Shown here in pieces: positions 44,241 to 51,963 of a stretch of DNA of 64,000 bases. The DNA is from JBMYRH01 sp049602155 (GTDB lineage Bacteria; Myxococcota_A; UBA9042; PHBI01; JBMYRH01). The stretch lies in contig JBMYRH010000016.1 of NCBI GenBank assembly GCA_049602155.1, positions 62,001 to 126,000 of the forward strand, given 5' to 3'. The notes below the pieces were generated by a model. It did no database searches. It saw only the letters and a list, made by a program, of their open reading frames with translations, and was not told where the DNA came from. A program made the position numbers and the translations under genes. Within the stretch, counting starts at the first letter, position 1. The number at the start of each line of letters is the position of its first letter.

Positions 44241-45088
44241 TGGTCACATTGCTGGCCACCCTCATCGGTCTCTCCCTCGGACTGCTGGGTGGTGGTGGCT
44301 CCATCCTGGCGGTGCCTGTGCTGGCCTACGGTGCCGGCTTGCCGGCCAAGGAGGCCATCGCTACCTCGCTCATCGTGGTGGGGACCACAGCGCTCTTTGC
44401 CCTGATACCCCACGCACGGCGCGGCTGCGTGGAGTGGCGCACCGGGGGCATCTTCTCCTTAACCGCGATGGGAGGGGCCTACCTGGGTGGGCTCATGTCT
44501 GAGTGGTTCTCTGGGACCACGCTCTTGTTGCTCTTTGCCGCCATGATGGTCGTCACGGCGCTGGCGATGTTTCGCGGTCGGGGAGAGCTGGAGCCGAGGA
44601 TGGACACCCCGATGCCGGTCGGGTTGGTGGTCTCTGAGGGCCTCGCCGTCGGCGCAGCCACCGGGCTGGTGGGAGCCGGTGGGGGCTTCTTGGTGGTCCC
44701 GGCGCTGGTGCTCCTGGGCGGCATGGAGATGCACAAGGCGGTGGGCACCTCGCTCATGGTCATCGCGCTCAAGTCGCTTGCGGCATTTGCCGGTCACGCG
44801 GGCCACGTGCCTATCGAGCTACCTCTCGCGCTCGTGGTCGCCGCGGCCGCTGTCGTTGGGAGCTTTGTAGGCGCTGCGTTCTCTGAGCGCATCCCCGCAC
44901 AGACGCTGCGCAAGGTCTTTGCCTGCGTGGTCTTGTTGACGGCTGGCTACGTGGTGTGGCGTGAGGCGGGTCCAGGACCCGCTGTCACTGCGCTAATCAT
45001 CGCAAGCGCCATCCTCGGGTGGTGGCACTGGCAAAAGGTTCGAGGGCCTCATGGACGACCTCAGCCACTCGACAGCCCCTCCACCTGA
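44234..45088 (+). CDS. TauE/SafE-family sulfite exporter
   Basis: 284-residue inner-membrane protein of the TauE/SafE family. It has two homologous halves with GLSLGLLGGGGSILAVPVLAYGAGLPAKEAIATSL and ATGLVGAGGGFLVVPALVLLGGMEMHKAVGTSL. Such proteins export sulfite or organosulfonates, fitting the sulfite made by the persulfide dioxygenase. The start at 44234 overlaps the previous stop by 7 bp; the frame continues upstream inside that gene but without family similarity. Confidence 0.93.
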   Translation: MLMVTLLATLIGLSLGLLGGGGSILAVPVLAYGAGLPAKEAIATSLIVVGTTALFALIPHARRGCVEWRTGGIFSLTAMGGAYLGGLMSEWFSGTTLLLLFAAMMVVTALAMFRGRGELEPRMDTPMPVGLVVSEGLAVGAATGLVGAGGGFLVVPALVLLGGMEMHKAVGTSLMVIALKSLAAFAGHAGHVPIELPLALVVAAAAVVGSFVGAAFSERIPAQTLRKVFACVVLLTAGYVVWREAGPGPAVTALIIASAILGWWHWQKVRGPHGRPQPLDSPST

Positions 45089-45264
45089 AGCCGGTTTGGG
45101 GCGGACGGTTCAAATCAAGTTCGACCTATCCGAGAACCGAAGTGCCTGAGAACCATGGGGACGTCTGTGGCGGCCGCAAGGCGATACGTTGCCTTATGAC
45201 AGGCACTTAGTGTGTACCCAATGTGGCAGCTCAGATGGACGAAGGCCCTCAAAGCGTCGCGCCG
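45089..45264. other. Spacer after the sulfur operon
   Basis: No credible gene. An 8-bp inverted repeat (AAGTGCCT at 45140, AGGCACTT at 45201) encloses 53 bp. No terminator with a T-run is visible for the sulfur operon. Confidence 0.4.
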
Positions 45265-45701
45265 TTAAGGGAGCAGCGACCGAAGCATCAGCAGGGCAAC
45301 AACAGATACGATGGCAGTCAAGGTACGAAAGCGGCTCCACGGTGCCTCAAACCGAGCGCGTGCCTCAGCCAAGTCCGGAGCGCTCAACAACCCAATATCG
45401 AGCACTTGGACTGCGTGGTTGAGGGGGGGATTCGAATTGTTGGTCCCTGAACCGCAAGCAGGCAAAGGCCGGATGCAGACCACATCAGATAGAGTTCGAC
45501 GCCACTTAGCTCCAGTATCCCGACAGCCCACATCAAGATTGTCGAGACGACAGAGCCGATCCAGACGCACATAAAGGCCGGCTGTCTGTTTTGAATGACG
45601 CCGTCTGTCCGTTGGAATGTCAGCAAAAACCCGCTATCCGAGAGCTTTGCGATACCCGGCATACGCACATGACAAGGTTGTCGCCATGAGCGCGGCATCA
45701 A
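45265..45701 (-). pseudogene. Frameshifted small membrane protein gene
   Basis: On the minus strand, residues with two membrane-like stretches (AFMCVWIGSVVSTILMWAVG and LYLMWSASGLCLLAVQG) run into a 7-C tract (plus strand G at 45423-45429). The coding sense then continues in another frame as PPLNHAVQVLDIGLLSAPDLAEARARFEAPW and a last hydrophobic segment ending RSLLP. One extra C restores a single protein of about 140 residues. It is either decayed or a homopolymer sequencing error. The family is not recognised. Confidence 0.6.
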
Positions 45702-45969
45702 ATAAGGTCCACGTCACTCCATCTCGTGCTTTGCCTGTCGACGTGGGTACAACACCCGGCCGCCTTCGCGCAGAAGGTAAGGTTTTATCCTTCGCGATGG
45801 TGAGAGCGGGCAGCCTCCGAGGCACACCGGGGCCGCAGCGGTCAGGGGGCTCAGGAGAGGCATTCATTGCACGTGCTTTGAGAAAACGTGACACGATGGC
45901 TCAAGGTTTCAATATGCCTAGCAACACCCTCTTTGTAGATGGCGTGCGTATCACGGAAATGGTGGGATT
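45702..45969. other. Spacer before psd
   Basis: A plus-strand frame (45617-45973) ends in a GTGA overlap with the psd start. Its sequence has no protein-like pattern and it overlaps the frameshifted gene, so I do not call it. Otherwise nothing is seen. Confidence 0.4.
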
Positions 45970-46878
45970 GTGAGTGAACTCAGGCCGATACGATTTGTGG
46001 AGCTTGATAGTGGCCTTGTCCAAGAAGAGCGCGTCTATGGAGGGGGGTGGATTAAGCTCCTCTACGGGACGTTCTTGGGTCGCGCCATCTCTGCGCTGAT
46101 CGCGGCGCCGCCGTTCAGTCGACTCTACGGCTGGCTGCAGGACCGCCCGAGTTCAAAGCGCAAGGTGAAGCCCTTCATCGAGCGCTTCGGCATCAAGATG
46201 GAGGACTTTCTCCCCGAAGAGGGTCGAACGCCGGAAGATCCCTACAGCTCATTTAACGCGTTTTTCACCCGGCGGGTCACCGATGCGGCGCGCCCATTCG
46301 CCGAAGGCAAAGACTTCCCAGCGCCCTGTGATGCGCGCTACTTCGCCTATGCCTCACTGAACGACGAGGTCTCGATCCCTGTGAAGGGCTCGTGCTTTAA
46401 GGCGAGCGCGCTCTTAAATCACCCTGAGTGGGACGGGGTGTTTGACCAAGGGCCAGGCTTTATCGCGCGCCTCTGCCCAGTCGATTATCACCGCTTTCAC
46501 TTCCCCGACACGGGGCGCGTCCTTGATTCGTGGCGCATCGCCGGGGCGCTCCACTCGGTGAACCCCTGGGCGCTCGCCTTTCGTGAAGACATCTTCATGA
46601 TCAATGAGCGCGAGGTGACCATCTTGGAGACCGAGCAATTCGGCAAGCTCGCCTATGTCGAGGTGGGCGCCACCTGCGTGGGGAAAATCCAACAGACCCA
46701 CCACGAGGCGTCCTTTGAGCGCGGTGATGAGAAGGGGATGTTCCTCTTCGGCGGCTCCACAGTCATCGTGCTCGGGGAGCCCGGCAAATGGACGCTCGAT
46801 GAGCGCCTCTTAGCGCACACCAGTGAGGGTGTTGAGGGCTACCTCAAGATGGGGCAGGCCCTTGGGCGCGCGCTCTGA
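45970..46878 (+). CDS. psd: Phosphatidylserine decarboxylase
   Basis: 302-residue proenzyme that self-cleaves to form a pyruvoyl group and makes phosphatidylethanolamine at the membrane. Features: FNAFFTRRV, FIARLCPVDYHRFHFPDTG, VGATCVGKIQQTH and the cleavage motif FGGST near residue 255, where most relatives have LGST or GGST. The start is GTG 45970; an upstream short frame ends exactly there. It sits in an otherwise accessory region but looks intact. Confidence 0.93.
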   Translation: MSELRPIRFVELDSGLVQEERVYGGGWIKLLYGTFLGRAISALIAAPPFSRLYGWLQDRPSSKRKVKPFIERFGIKMEDFLPEEGRTPEDPYSSFNAFFTRRVTDAARPFAEGKDFPAPCDARYFAYASLNDEVSIPVKGSCFKASALLNHPEWDGVFDQGPGFIARLCPVDYHRFHFPDTGRVLDSWRIAGALHSVNPWALAFREDIFMINEREVTILETEQFGKLAYVEVGATCVGKIQQTHHEASFERGDEKGMFLFGGSTVIVLGEPGKWTLDERLLAHTSEGVEGYLKMGQALGRAL

Positions 46879-46975
46879 GGGCGCGCAGCTGCCGAGTCAG
46901 CGCCTCAGGGGGCAGGCAACCGGGCGGTCGCGGGCAAGGCGCACCTCACCAAAGACGGCGACATCACGCACTTAA

Positions 46976-47285
46976 GTAGCACCTCATAAACAGGCCACAT
47001 TGTGGGGGCTAAAGCACGAAGGCTTCGCTGTGTTGGCCGACATGGGGTTGTCCTTCGACGCGTATCATTACCACCATCAGAACCGGTCTCTGACGGAGTT
47101 GGCGCGCGCGTTCCCGAGCGTACACATCGTAAACAACCACCTCGGCACGCCCCTCGGGGGGGCCGTACGCAGACCGCCAAGACGCGGTGTTTGAGGAGTG
47201 GACCGAGCGCTATACGGAGCCGGAAAGAGACCGCATGTTTCGCGGTACCGCCACACAGTTCTGCCAACTAAAACCCTCGCGCTAG
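46976..47285 (+). pseudogene. Amidohydrolase fragment, frameshifted
   Basis: GFAVLADMGLSFDAYHYHHQ and IVNNHLGTPLGG belong to the amidohydrolase-2 family (dicarboxylate-lactonase-like TIM barrel). At a 7-G run (47156-47162) the sense moves to another frame: GPYADRQDAVFEEWTERYTE, then RMFRGTATQFCQL and a stop at 47283. The N-terminal two thirds and the segment before RMFRG are missing, so this is a decayed remnant rather than a simple sequencing error. Confidence 0.8.
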
Positions 47286-47398
47286 CCTCCTCCAGAGGTC
47301 CGATACGGGTCACCTCTGAGGTGGGTTAAGATGTGGCATGCTTGACGGTGCGGAGGCCTCAGACTGATTCACGTCGTGAGCGCGGGGAGAGAGTCAAC

Positions 47399-47983
47399 AT
47401 GTCGACGCCACCTAACATTGAGACTCAGCGTCTCCTTCTGACCTGGCCTACGCCAGAGCAGATCGACGGCTACTACAACGCCATTGTTGGCACGACCATC
47501 TTCGACACCATCCTCTGGGATGGCCCGGTCGATGCCCAGGCCCTCTACGACTGGTGGGCTCACAACGTCGCGCTCGACCCGATGGACTTCAGTTTGAGCC
47601 TCAGCCTCGCCGTGATTGAAAAGGCTTCAGGCCGTTATATCGGTGGCGTGGGCCTGTGCCCGGTCGATGACGCTCCTCAGGTTATCGACATTGGTTACGC
47701 CCTTGCGGTTGACGTTCATGGGAAAGGCTACGCGACCGAAGCGGTCGGCGCCCTGGTCGACGAAGCGTTCAGCGCGCGCGGAGCAGAGCGCATCTTCGGC
47801 AAGGTATTCGTCGGCAATGACGGCTCTCGACGCGTCATGGAGAAGCTGGGCTTTGTGCACGAGGGCACCCTGAGGCGGTGCGTCTTCAAGCGTGGTGTCT
47901 GGATTGATGAATGGATGCTCGCCATCACGCGCCCCGATTGGGAGCGCCGAAAGGCTGGGTATGCTGCAGGCGCTTGTCCTTAA
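47399..47983 (+). CDS. GNAT N-acetyltransferase (RimJ/RimL type)
   Basis: 194 residues. IETQRLLLTWPTPEQIDGYY opens the domain. The acetyl-CoA loop region is IGYALAVDVHGKGYATEAVGALVDEAF, followed by NDGSRRVMEKLGFVHEGTLRRCVFKRGVWIDEWMLAI, typical of RimJ/RimL-like acetyltransferases. The start ATG 47399 has GGGAGAGAG upstream. The substrate is unknown. A degraded relative of its C-terminus lies at 48542-48667. Confidence 0.88.
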   Translation: MSTPPNIETQRLLLTWPTPEQIDGYYNAIVGTTIFDTILWDGPVDAQALYDWWAHNVALDPMDFSLSLSLAVIEKASGRYIGGVGLCPVDDAPQVIDIGYALAVDVHGKGYATEAVGALVDEAFSARGAERIFGKVFVGNDGSRRVMEKLGFVHEGTLRRCVFKRGVWIDEWMLAITRPDWERRKAGYAAGACP

Positions 47984-48037
47984 AACCGAACCTGGCGGTT
48001 TACGTTTCGGTTCAATGTGTGGGCGGTGGGGCGAGGG

Positions 48038-48382
48038 TCAGCCCTCCAATTTCTCCACCACCAGGTCGATGAACTCGGCCGCCCGGAGATCTCGGTAGCT
48101 GTAGGAGCCCTCGAACCACGAGACGAGCGCATCCTCTTTGCCATTTTTGGCCATCTTGGCCGCCTTCGGGTGCCGCGAGCAGAGCTCGCCTAAGCGGCCC
48201 AGGACGGCGTCCGAGGCCGGGTGGCTCGGTGGGTACCAGGCTCGCAGCCATGTGAACACGAAGTAGACCAGGGTCGGGTCGGCCTCCTGCACCAGATGGA
48301 AGGTGTCCGACGCCCCGAGCGTGCCGTCCTCTAACGCCCCGAGCAGTCGCTGTGCCGCGGCTTTCTCCATGTCGAACGCCAT
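48038..48382 (-). CDS. Hypothetical small helical protein
   Basis: 114 residues from ATG 48382, with GGAGAGA upstream (a GTG at 48388 is possible). Largely helical, with TLVYFVFTWLRAWYPPSHPASDAVLGRLGELC and no membrane segment or signal. The base composition matches the genome. It converges with the GNAT gene. No family recognised. Confidence 0.6.
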   Translation of the reverse strand: MAFDMEKAAAQRLLGALEDGTLGASDTFHLVQEADPTLVYFVFTWLRAWYPPSHPASDAVLGRLGELCSRHPKAAKMAKNGKEDALVSWFEGSYSYRDLRAAEFIDLVVEKLEG

Positions 48383-48388
48383 CGTCAC

Positions 48389-48541
48389 TCTCTCCGGTGA
48401 TGGATAAGGGTCAGCAGCGCTGGTCTATGGAGAGCGCAGCGACCTGATGACTTGCTGTCGTGGGCTCAAGCAAGCGCTTTTGACGATGGTACACGATCGC
48501 GTCGGTAAGTGATGGTGGCCTCGCTAGTGTCCGTGTGCCAG
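48389..48541. other. Accessory spacer
   Basis: No gene or repeat recognised in this part. The sequence beyond 48542 holds a GNAT remnant, a short ORF and the SRPBCC gene. Confidence 0.4.
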
Positions 48542-48667
48542 GGGGCCGGAGAAGGTGGCCTTGTGCAAGCAGGGACTTTGAGGCCATGCATCTGAAAGCG
48601 GTGGTTCGGGCTCGATGAGTGGCTGATCACCATCACCCTCTTCGATAGGGAGAGCCGTCAGGCATGA
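48542..48667 (+). pseudogene. Remnant of a GNAT acetyltransferase C-terminus
   Basis: In one frame the translation reads GGLVQAGTLRPCI, an in-frame stop (48593-48595), then KRWFGLDEWLITITLFDRE, ending at TGA 48665. This follows the layout of the intact neighbour (GFVHEGTLRRCVFKRGVWIDEWMLAITRPDWE). It is probably a decayed relative. Confidence 0.55.
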
Positions 48668-48683
48668 CTGCCTAAAGGAGCCT

Positions 48684-48779
48684 ATGTCCAATCACGAATT
48701 CAGTTGTTCCTGTGGCAGCGCAAACGTCGTGATGAACGACTTGGGTGGGTCGTATTACGCTGTTTTTACATCGGTTTAA
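48684..48779 (+). CDS. Possible 31-residue Cys-containing ORF or gene remnant
   Basis: MSNHEFSCSCGSANVVMNDL... follows an AAAGGAG only 3 bp upstream. The CSCG start resembles the N-terminus of glutathione-dependent formaldehyde-activating-like (GFA) proteins, so this may be the 5' stub of a lost gene. Weak support. Confidence 0.25.
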   Translation: MSNHEFSCSCGSANVVMNDLGGSYYAVFTSV

Positions 48780-48827
48780 TCTGCGTGATACACTGTGGCT
48801 GAGCCAGAAGGTTGGAGTTGAAGGGCG

Positions 48828-49274
48828 ATTAAATATACGACGCACATCACGGTAGCGCGGCCCAGGCCCGAGGTGATTGAGCGACTCGCCGACTCACGTC
48901 ATTACAGTGCGTGGATGGAGAGCCTGGTTAGCATGGAGGTGCTCGAGGGCGAGCCCGGCAAGGTCGGCACAAAGACCCGGTTGGCGCACAAGATGGGGAA
49001 ACGCGAGGTCGTCATGCTTGAGACGATCAGACAGCGTGAGGACCCGTCTCTTTTCATCGCTACCTACGAAGCCGACGGGGTGTGGAATCAGGCCATCAAC
49101 CGCTTCGAAGAGGCAGACGGCGGAAACACCAAGTGGGTGATGGAGACGGAGTTCAAATGTACGGGCATCATGCGGCTGATGACGATGCTCATGCCTGGGA
49201 TGTTTAAAAAGCAGACCCAGAAGACCATGGAGGCCTTTCAAGCGTTCATGGAAGCGGCCACCCCCGAAGAGTGA
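48828..49274 (+). CDS. SRPBCC (polyketide cyclase-like) protein with ATT start
   Basis: 148 residues. The family-like N-terminus KYTTHITVARPRPEVIERLADSRHYSAWMESL only appears if translation begins at ATT 48828, the first possible codon after an in-frame stop at 48819 and 10 bp after GGAG. The first conventional start is GTG 48873, which would delete the first strand of the START/Bet v1 fold. The rest (VGTKTRLAHKMGKREVVMLETI, then a C-terminal helix LMPGMFKKQTQKTMEAFQAFME) is normal. A hydrophobic ligand-binding role is likely. Confidence 0.8.
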   Translation: MKYTTHITVARPRPEVIERLADSRHYSAWMESLVSMEVLEGEPGKVGTKTRLAHKMGKREVVMLETIRQREDPSLFIATYEADGVWNQAINRFEEADGGNTKWVMETEFKCTGIMRLMTMLMPGMFKKQTQKTMEAFQAFMEAATPEE

Positions 49275-49327
49275 CCTGGAAGCAGCGTTGCTTAAGACGT
49301 CGACGGTGCGGTGAGGGGGGAGTGGTC

Positions 49328-49885
49328 GTGGCAAATCTGAACAGCGAGCGTTTGCGAATCGAGCCCCTCTGTTTGGCCCATGCGCAAAGCGTTTGGTCTG
49401 CGCTGCAGAGCCCGGAGATCTACACCTACCTCCCCGAAGATCCGCCCACCGCTCAAGCCCTTGAGCGACGCTATACGTTCTTGGAGAAGGGTCAGAGCCC
49501 AGACGGGGAAGAACTGTGGCTCAACTGGGTCGCGTTTCTCCTCGACTCCATGACGCCCGTCGGGACCTTTCAAGCGACGCTTCCCAAGACCGGTGAGGGG
49601 TCATTCGCCTACGTGATTTTCCCCTCATACTGGAGGCAAGGCTATGCCAGTGAGATGGTCGCTTGCGGCCTCAATCACCTCTTTGAGGCCTATGAGGAGT
49701 CCCGCCTCTATGCCGAAATCGACACGCGCAACCTCGGCTCTATACGGCTCGTCGAGTCGCTCGGGCTCACCCGGGTCGCCACGACCTTAGAGGCTGACTT
49801 CTTCAAGGGCGCATCGAGTGATGAATACACTTACGCCCTGACGCGACAGCAGTGGCAGGCGATGAGAACCCCCTCTACGCCCTGA
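49328..49885 (+). CDS. GNAT N-acetyltransferase
   Basis: 185 residues from GTG 49328, with a strong GAGGGGGGAG upstream; longer frames start without RBS. LNSERLRIEPLCLAHAQSVW, AYVIFPSYWRQGYASEMVACGLNHLFE and RNLGSIRLVESLGLTRVATT are GNAT (RimJ-like) motifs. It is the second acetyltransferase within 3 kb and is not a close copy of the first. Confidence 0.88.
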   Translation: MANLNSERLRIEPLCLAHAQSVWSALQSPEIYTYLPEDPPTAQALERRYTFLEKGQSPDGEELWLNWVAFLLDSMTPVGTFQATLPKTGEGSFAYVIFPSYWRQGYASEMVACGLNHLFEAYEESRLYAEIDTRNLGSIRLVESLGLTRVATTLEADFFKGASSDEYTYALTRQQWQAMRTPSTP

Positions 49886-50282
49886 CCTTTGATCACGCGG
49901 ATGAGAAAATAGAGCGCTTGCCTGAAAGGAATTGACTCAAGTCTTCGGACATCTCTACCGTCGTGGTCAGCAGCGCGACGGTCGCGCCTTTGCCCTTCTT
50001 ACGCCAGGAGACCCGACATGATTCGATGCGCGATGACTCGCCGCCCGAATGCCGTGACGAACCCCCTGTCTAAGGGCGCTCAGTGGAATCCGGACGGCAG
50101 TTTGATGGCGTAGCTTGCGCTTCGCCGAAAAGCCTTCCTCTCTTCACTTCGACGATTTTTTCGGGACCCGACATAGACGAGCCCGGGTCGGAGTGAACCT
50201 GTTATGGGCCCTGCCCATGACAACCCATGTTGCGTTCGGGTCATGATGTCGGTCTGACCCGACATGCCGACGAGGTGTCGTC
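49886..50282. other. 397-bp spacer before the MATE gene
   Basis: Three copies of ACCCGACAT (50011, 50166, 50257), the last forming half of a perfect inverted repeat next to the MATE start. No protein-like reading frame is seen. Confidence 0.6.
50246..50265. promoter_or_regulatory. Inverted-repeat operator candidate upstream of the MATE exporter
   Basis: ATGTCGG-TCTGAC-CCGACAT, a perfect 7-bp inverted repeat ending 17 bp before the start codon. Half-sites (ACCCGACAT) recur at 50011 and 50166. A drug- or stress-responsive repressor site is plausible; no regulator gene is adjacent. Confidence 0.5.
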
Positions 50283-51698
50283 ATGTCATCCACTGAGACA
50301 ATTCATTCGCAGGACGTGTCCGCTCACGGTTACGGGCTCCGCCGACTTACGCAGCTGGCCTGGCCGATTATGGTCAACATGCTGTCGCTCACGGCGATGC
50401 TGGTCACAGACACCATCTTCGTGTCGCAGCTCGGTACCGAGGCGCTCGCGGCGATCGGGCTGGCGACGAGCGTGATGTACCTGATCTACGCCTTCACGAT
50501 GGGGTTCTTACGTGGAGCCAAGGTCATCGTCGCTCAGCGCACCGGCGCCGGCGACGAGATATCGGTCGAGCGCGCCCTGTGGCAGTCGATGTGGCTCGCC
50601 GGTGGGCTCGGGCTCGTGGCGTGGGGCATGGCGCCTTTAGGGCCGTTCATCATGTCGCTCTTTGGTTCGAGCACAGCGGTGCAAGAGCTGGGGGCGACCT
50701 ACGTGACCATTCGACTCCTTGGTGCGCCGTTGGCCTTCGTCATGACCGGCGTCAGCTGCTGGTTTGAGGGCCGTGGTGATACGCGCACTCCGATGGTCGC
50801 GGCGCTCATCGCCAATGGGTCCAACATCGTCCTCGACCCGATCTTGATCTTCGGTCTGGGTCCCATCCCCGCGCTCGGGATCGGCGGTGCAGCGGTGGCG
50901 ACCGTACTCGGTGTCAGCCTGGCCACGGTGTTTTTGGCCTGGCGACTGGGCGGTCGCATCTGCTTCACGGTGGTGGGGCGTGGGCTCGATGTGCCGTTGC
51001 TGCGCGCCATCATGCGCGTCGGTGCGCCGATGGCCTTGCGGGGGCTGTCGGACGTGGGCGCATGGGTCATCTTCATGGGCTTCTTGGCGCTCGTCGGTGA
51101 CGAGGCCTTAGCCGCCCACGTGATGGTCGCGCGGATTGTGTCGGTGAGCTTCTTGCCAGGCTACGCCATCGGCGAGGCGACGAGTGTCTTGGTCGGTCAC
51201 GCGCTGGGTGCGGGTGAGCCCTGGGGGGCCAACCGCGCTTGGCGGTCTGGCTGTGCCCTTGCGCTCGCGTTCATGAGCTCGTGTGCCGTGGTCTTTTTCC
51301 TCTTCCCTCAGTGGCTGATGTCGCCCTTTGAGCCGAGCGAGGCCGTGGCGCTAATCGGCGCGGAGTTGTTGCTAATCGCGGCGACCTTCCAGCTCGTGGA
51401 CGCATTCGCGATGGTCACTCAGGGGGCGCTCAACGGCGCGGGGGACACGAAGTTCACGTTGGTCACGAGCTTCTTTTGCAGCTGGGTGCTGAACCTGCCC
51501 TTGGCCTGGGTGCTCATCTTCGATGCGCAGATGGGCGCCGCGGGGGCCTGGAGTGCGCTCACCATTGAGATCACGGTCTTGACGATCCTCGGGGTCTGGC
51601 GTGTCCGCTCGGGGCGATGGATCACCATTGGGTTGGCGGAGGTGGCGCGAGGAGCCGCCGAAGCCTCAGAGGCGCTCGAGGCCACCGAGTCGCCTTGA
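50283..51698 (+). CDS. MATE-family efflux transporter
   Basis: 471-residue inner-membrane antiporter with twelve membrane segments in two halves. The usual internal symmetry is visible (QLAWPIMVNMLSLTAMLVTDTIFVSQLGTEALAAIGLA versus IMRVGAPMALRGLSDVGAWVIFMGFLALVGDEALAAHVM). The NG(A/N) motifs GNGSNIVLDP-like ANGSNIVLDPI and GALNGAGDTKF match the family. Drug or metabolite export driven by Na+ or H+. Followed by a hairpin terminator. Confidence 0.95.
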   Translation: MSSTETIHSQDVSAHGYGLRRLTQLAWPIMVNMLSLTAMLVTDTIFVSQLGTEALAAIGLATSVMYLIYAFTMGFLRGAKVIVAQRTGAGDEISVERALWQSMWLAGGLGLVAWGMAPLGPFIMSLFGSSTAVQELGATYVTIRLLGAPLAFVMTGVSCWFEGRGDTRTPMVAALIANGSNIVLDPILIFGLGPIPALGIGGAAVATVLGVSLATVFLAWRLGGRICFTVVGRGLDVPLLRAIMRVGAPMALRGLSDVGAWVIFMGFLALVGDEALAAHVMVARIVSVSFLPGYAIGEATSVLVGHALGAGEPWGANRAWRSGCALALAFMSSCAVVFFLFPQWLMSPFEPSEAVALIGAELLLIAATFQLVDAFAMVTQGALNGAGDTKFTLVTSFFCSWVLNLPLAWVLIFDAQMGAAGAWSALTIEITVLTILGVWRVRSGRWITIGLAEVARGAAEASEALEATESP

Positions 51699-51705
51699 TT
51701 TCCAA

Positions 51706-51743
51706 AGCTCAGGCGCGTGACACTTTCGTCGCGCGCCTGAGCT
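51706..51743 (+). terminator. Hairpin downstream of the MATE gene
   Basis: AGCTCAGGCGCG and CGCGCCTGAGCT form a perfect 12-bp stem around a 14-base loop, 8 bp past the stop. There is no T-run, so termination may be weak or Rho-assisted. Confidence 0.6.
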
Positions 51744-51963
51744 GCTCGGAAGTCGAAGGGATGACGCTAAAGGAGATGGAGAAGTTATCGTTGGTCACCC
51801 CAAAGGCAATCCGTTTCAGCAGGGCTCAGCGTGGTGGGATCTCGTAATCACGCAAGCCTTAGCCAGGCGCGTGAGCTTAAATAATGGCTCAACTGCATTA
51901 CAGTGGTCGCCCACGATGAGTCTGTGAAGGAAGGCGTATGACCAGAGCCCTAGAGGGACGTTG

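Noticed and set aside
45617..45973. 118-codon plus-strand frame ending in a GTGA overlap with psd
   Set aside because: No protein-like pattern, no RBS, and overlaps the better-supported frameshifted minus-strand gene. The overlap may be chance.
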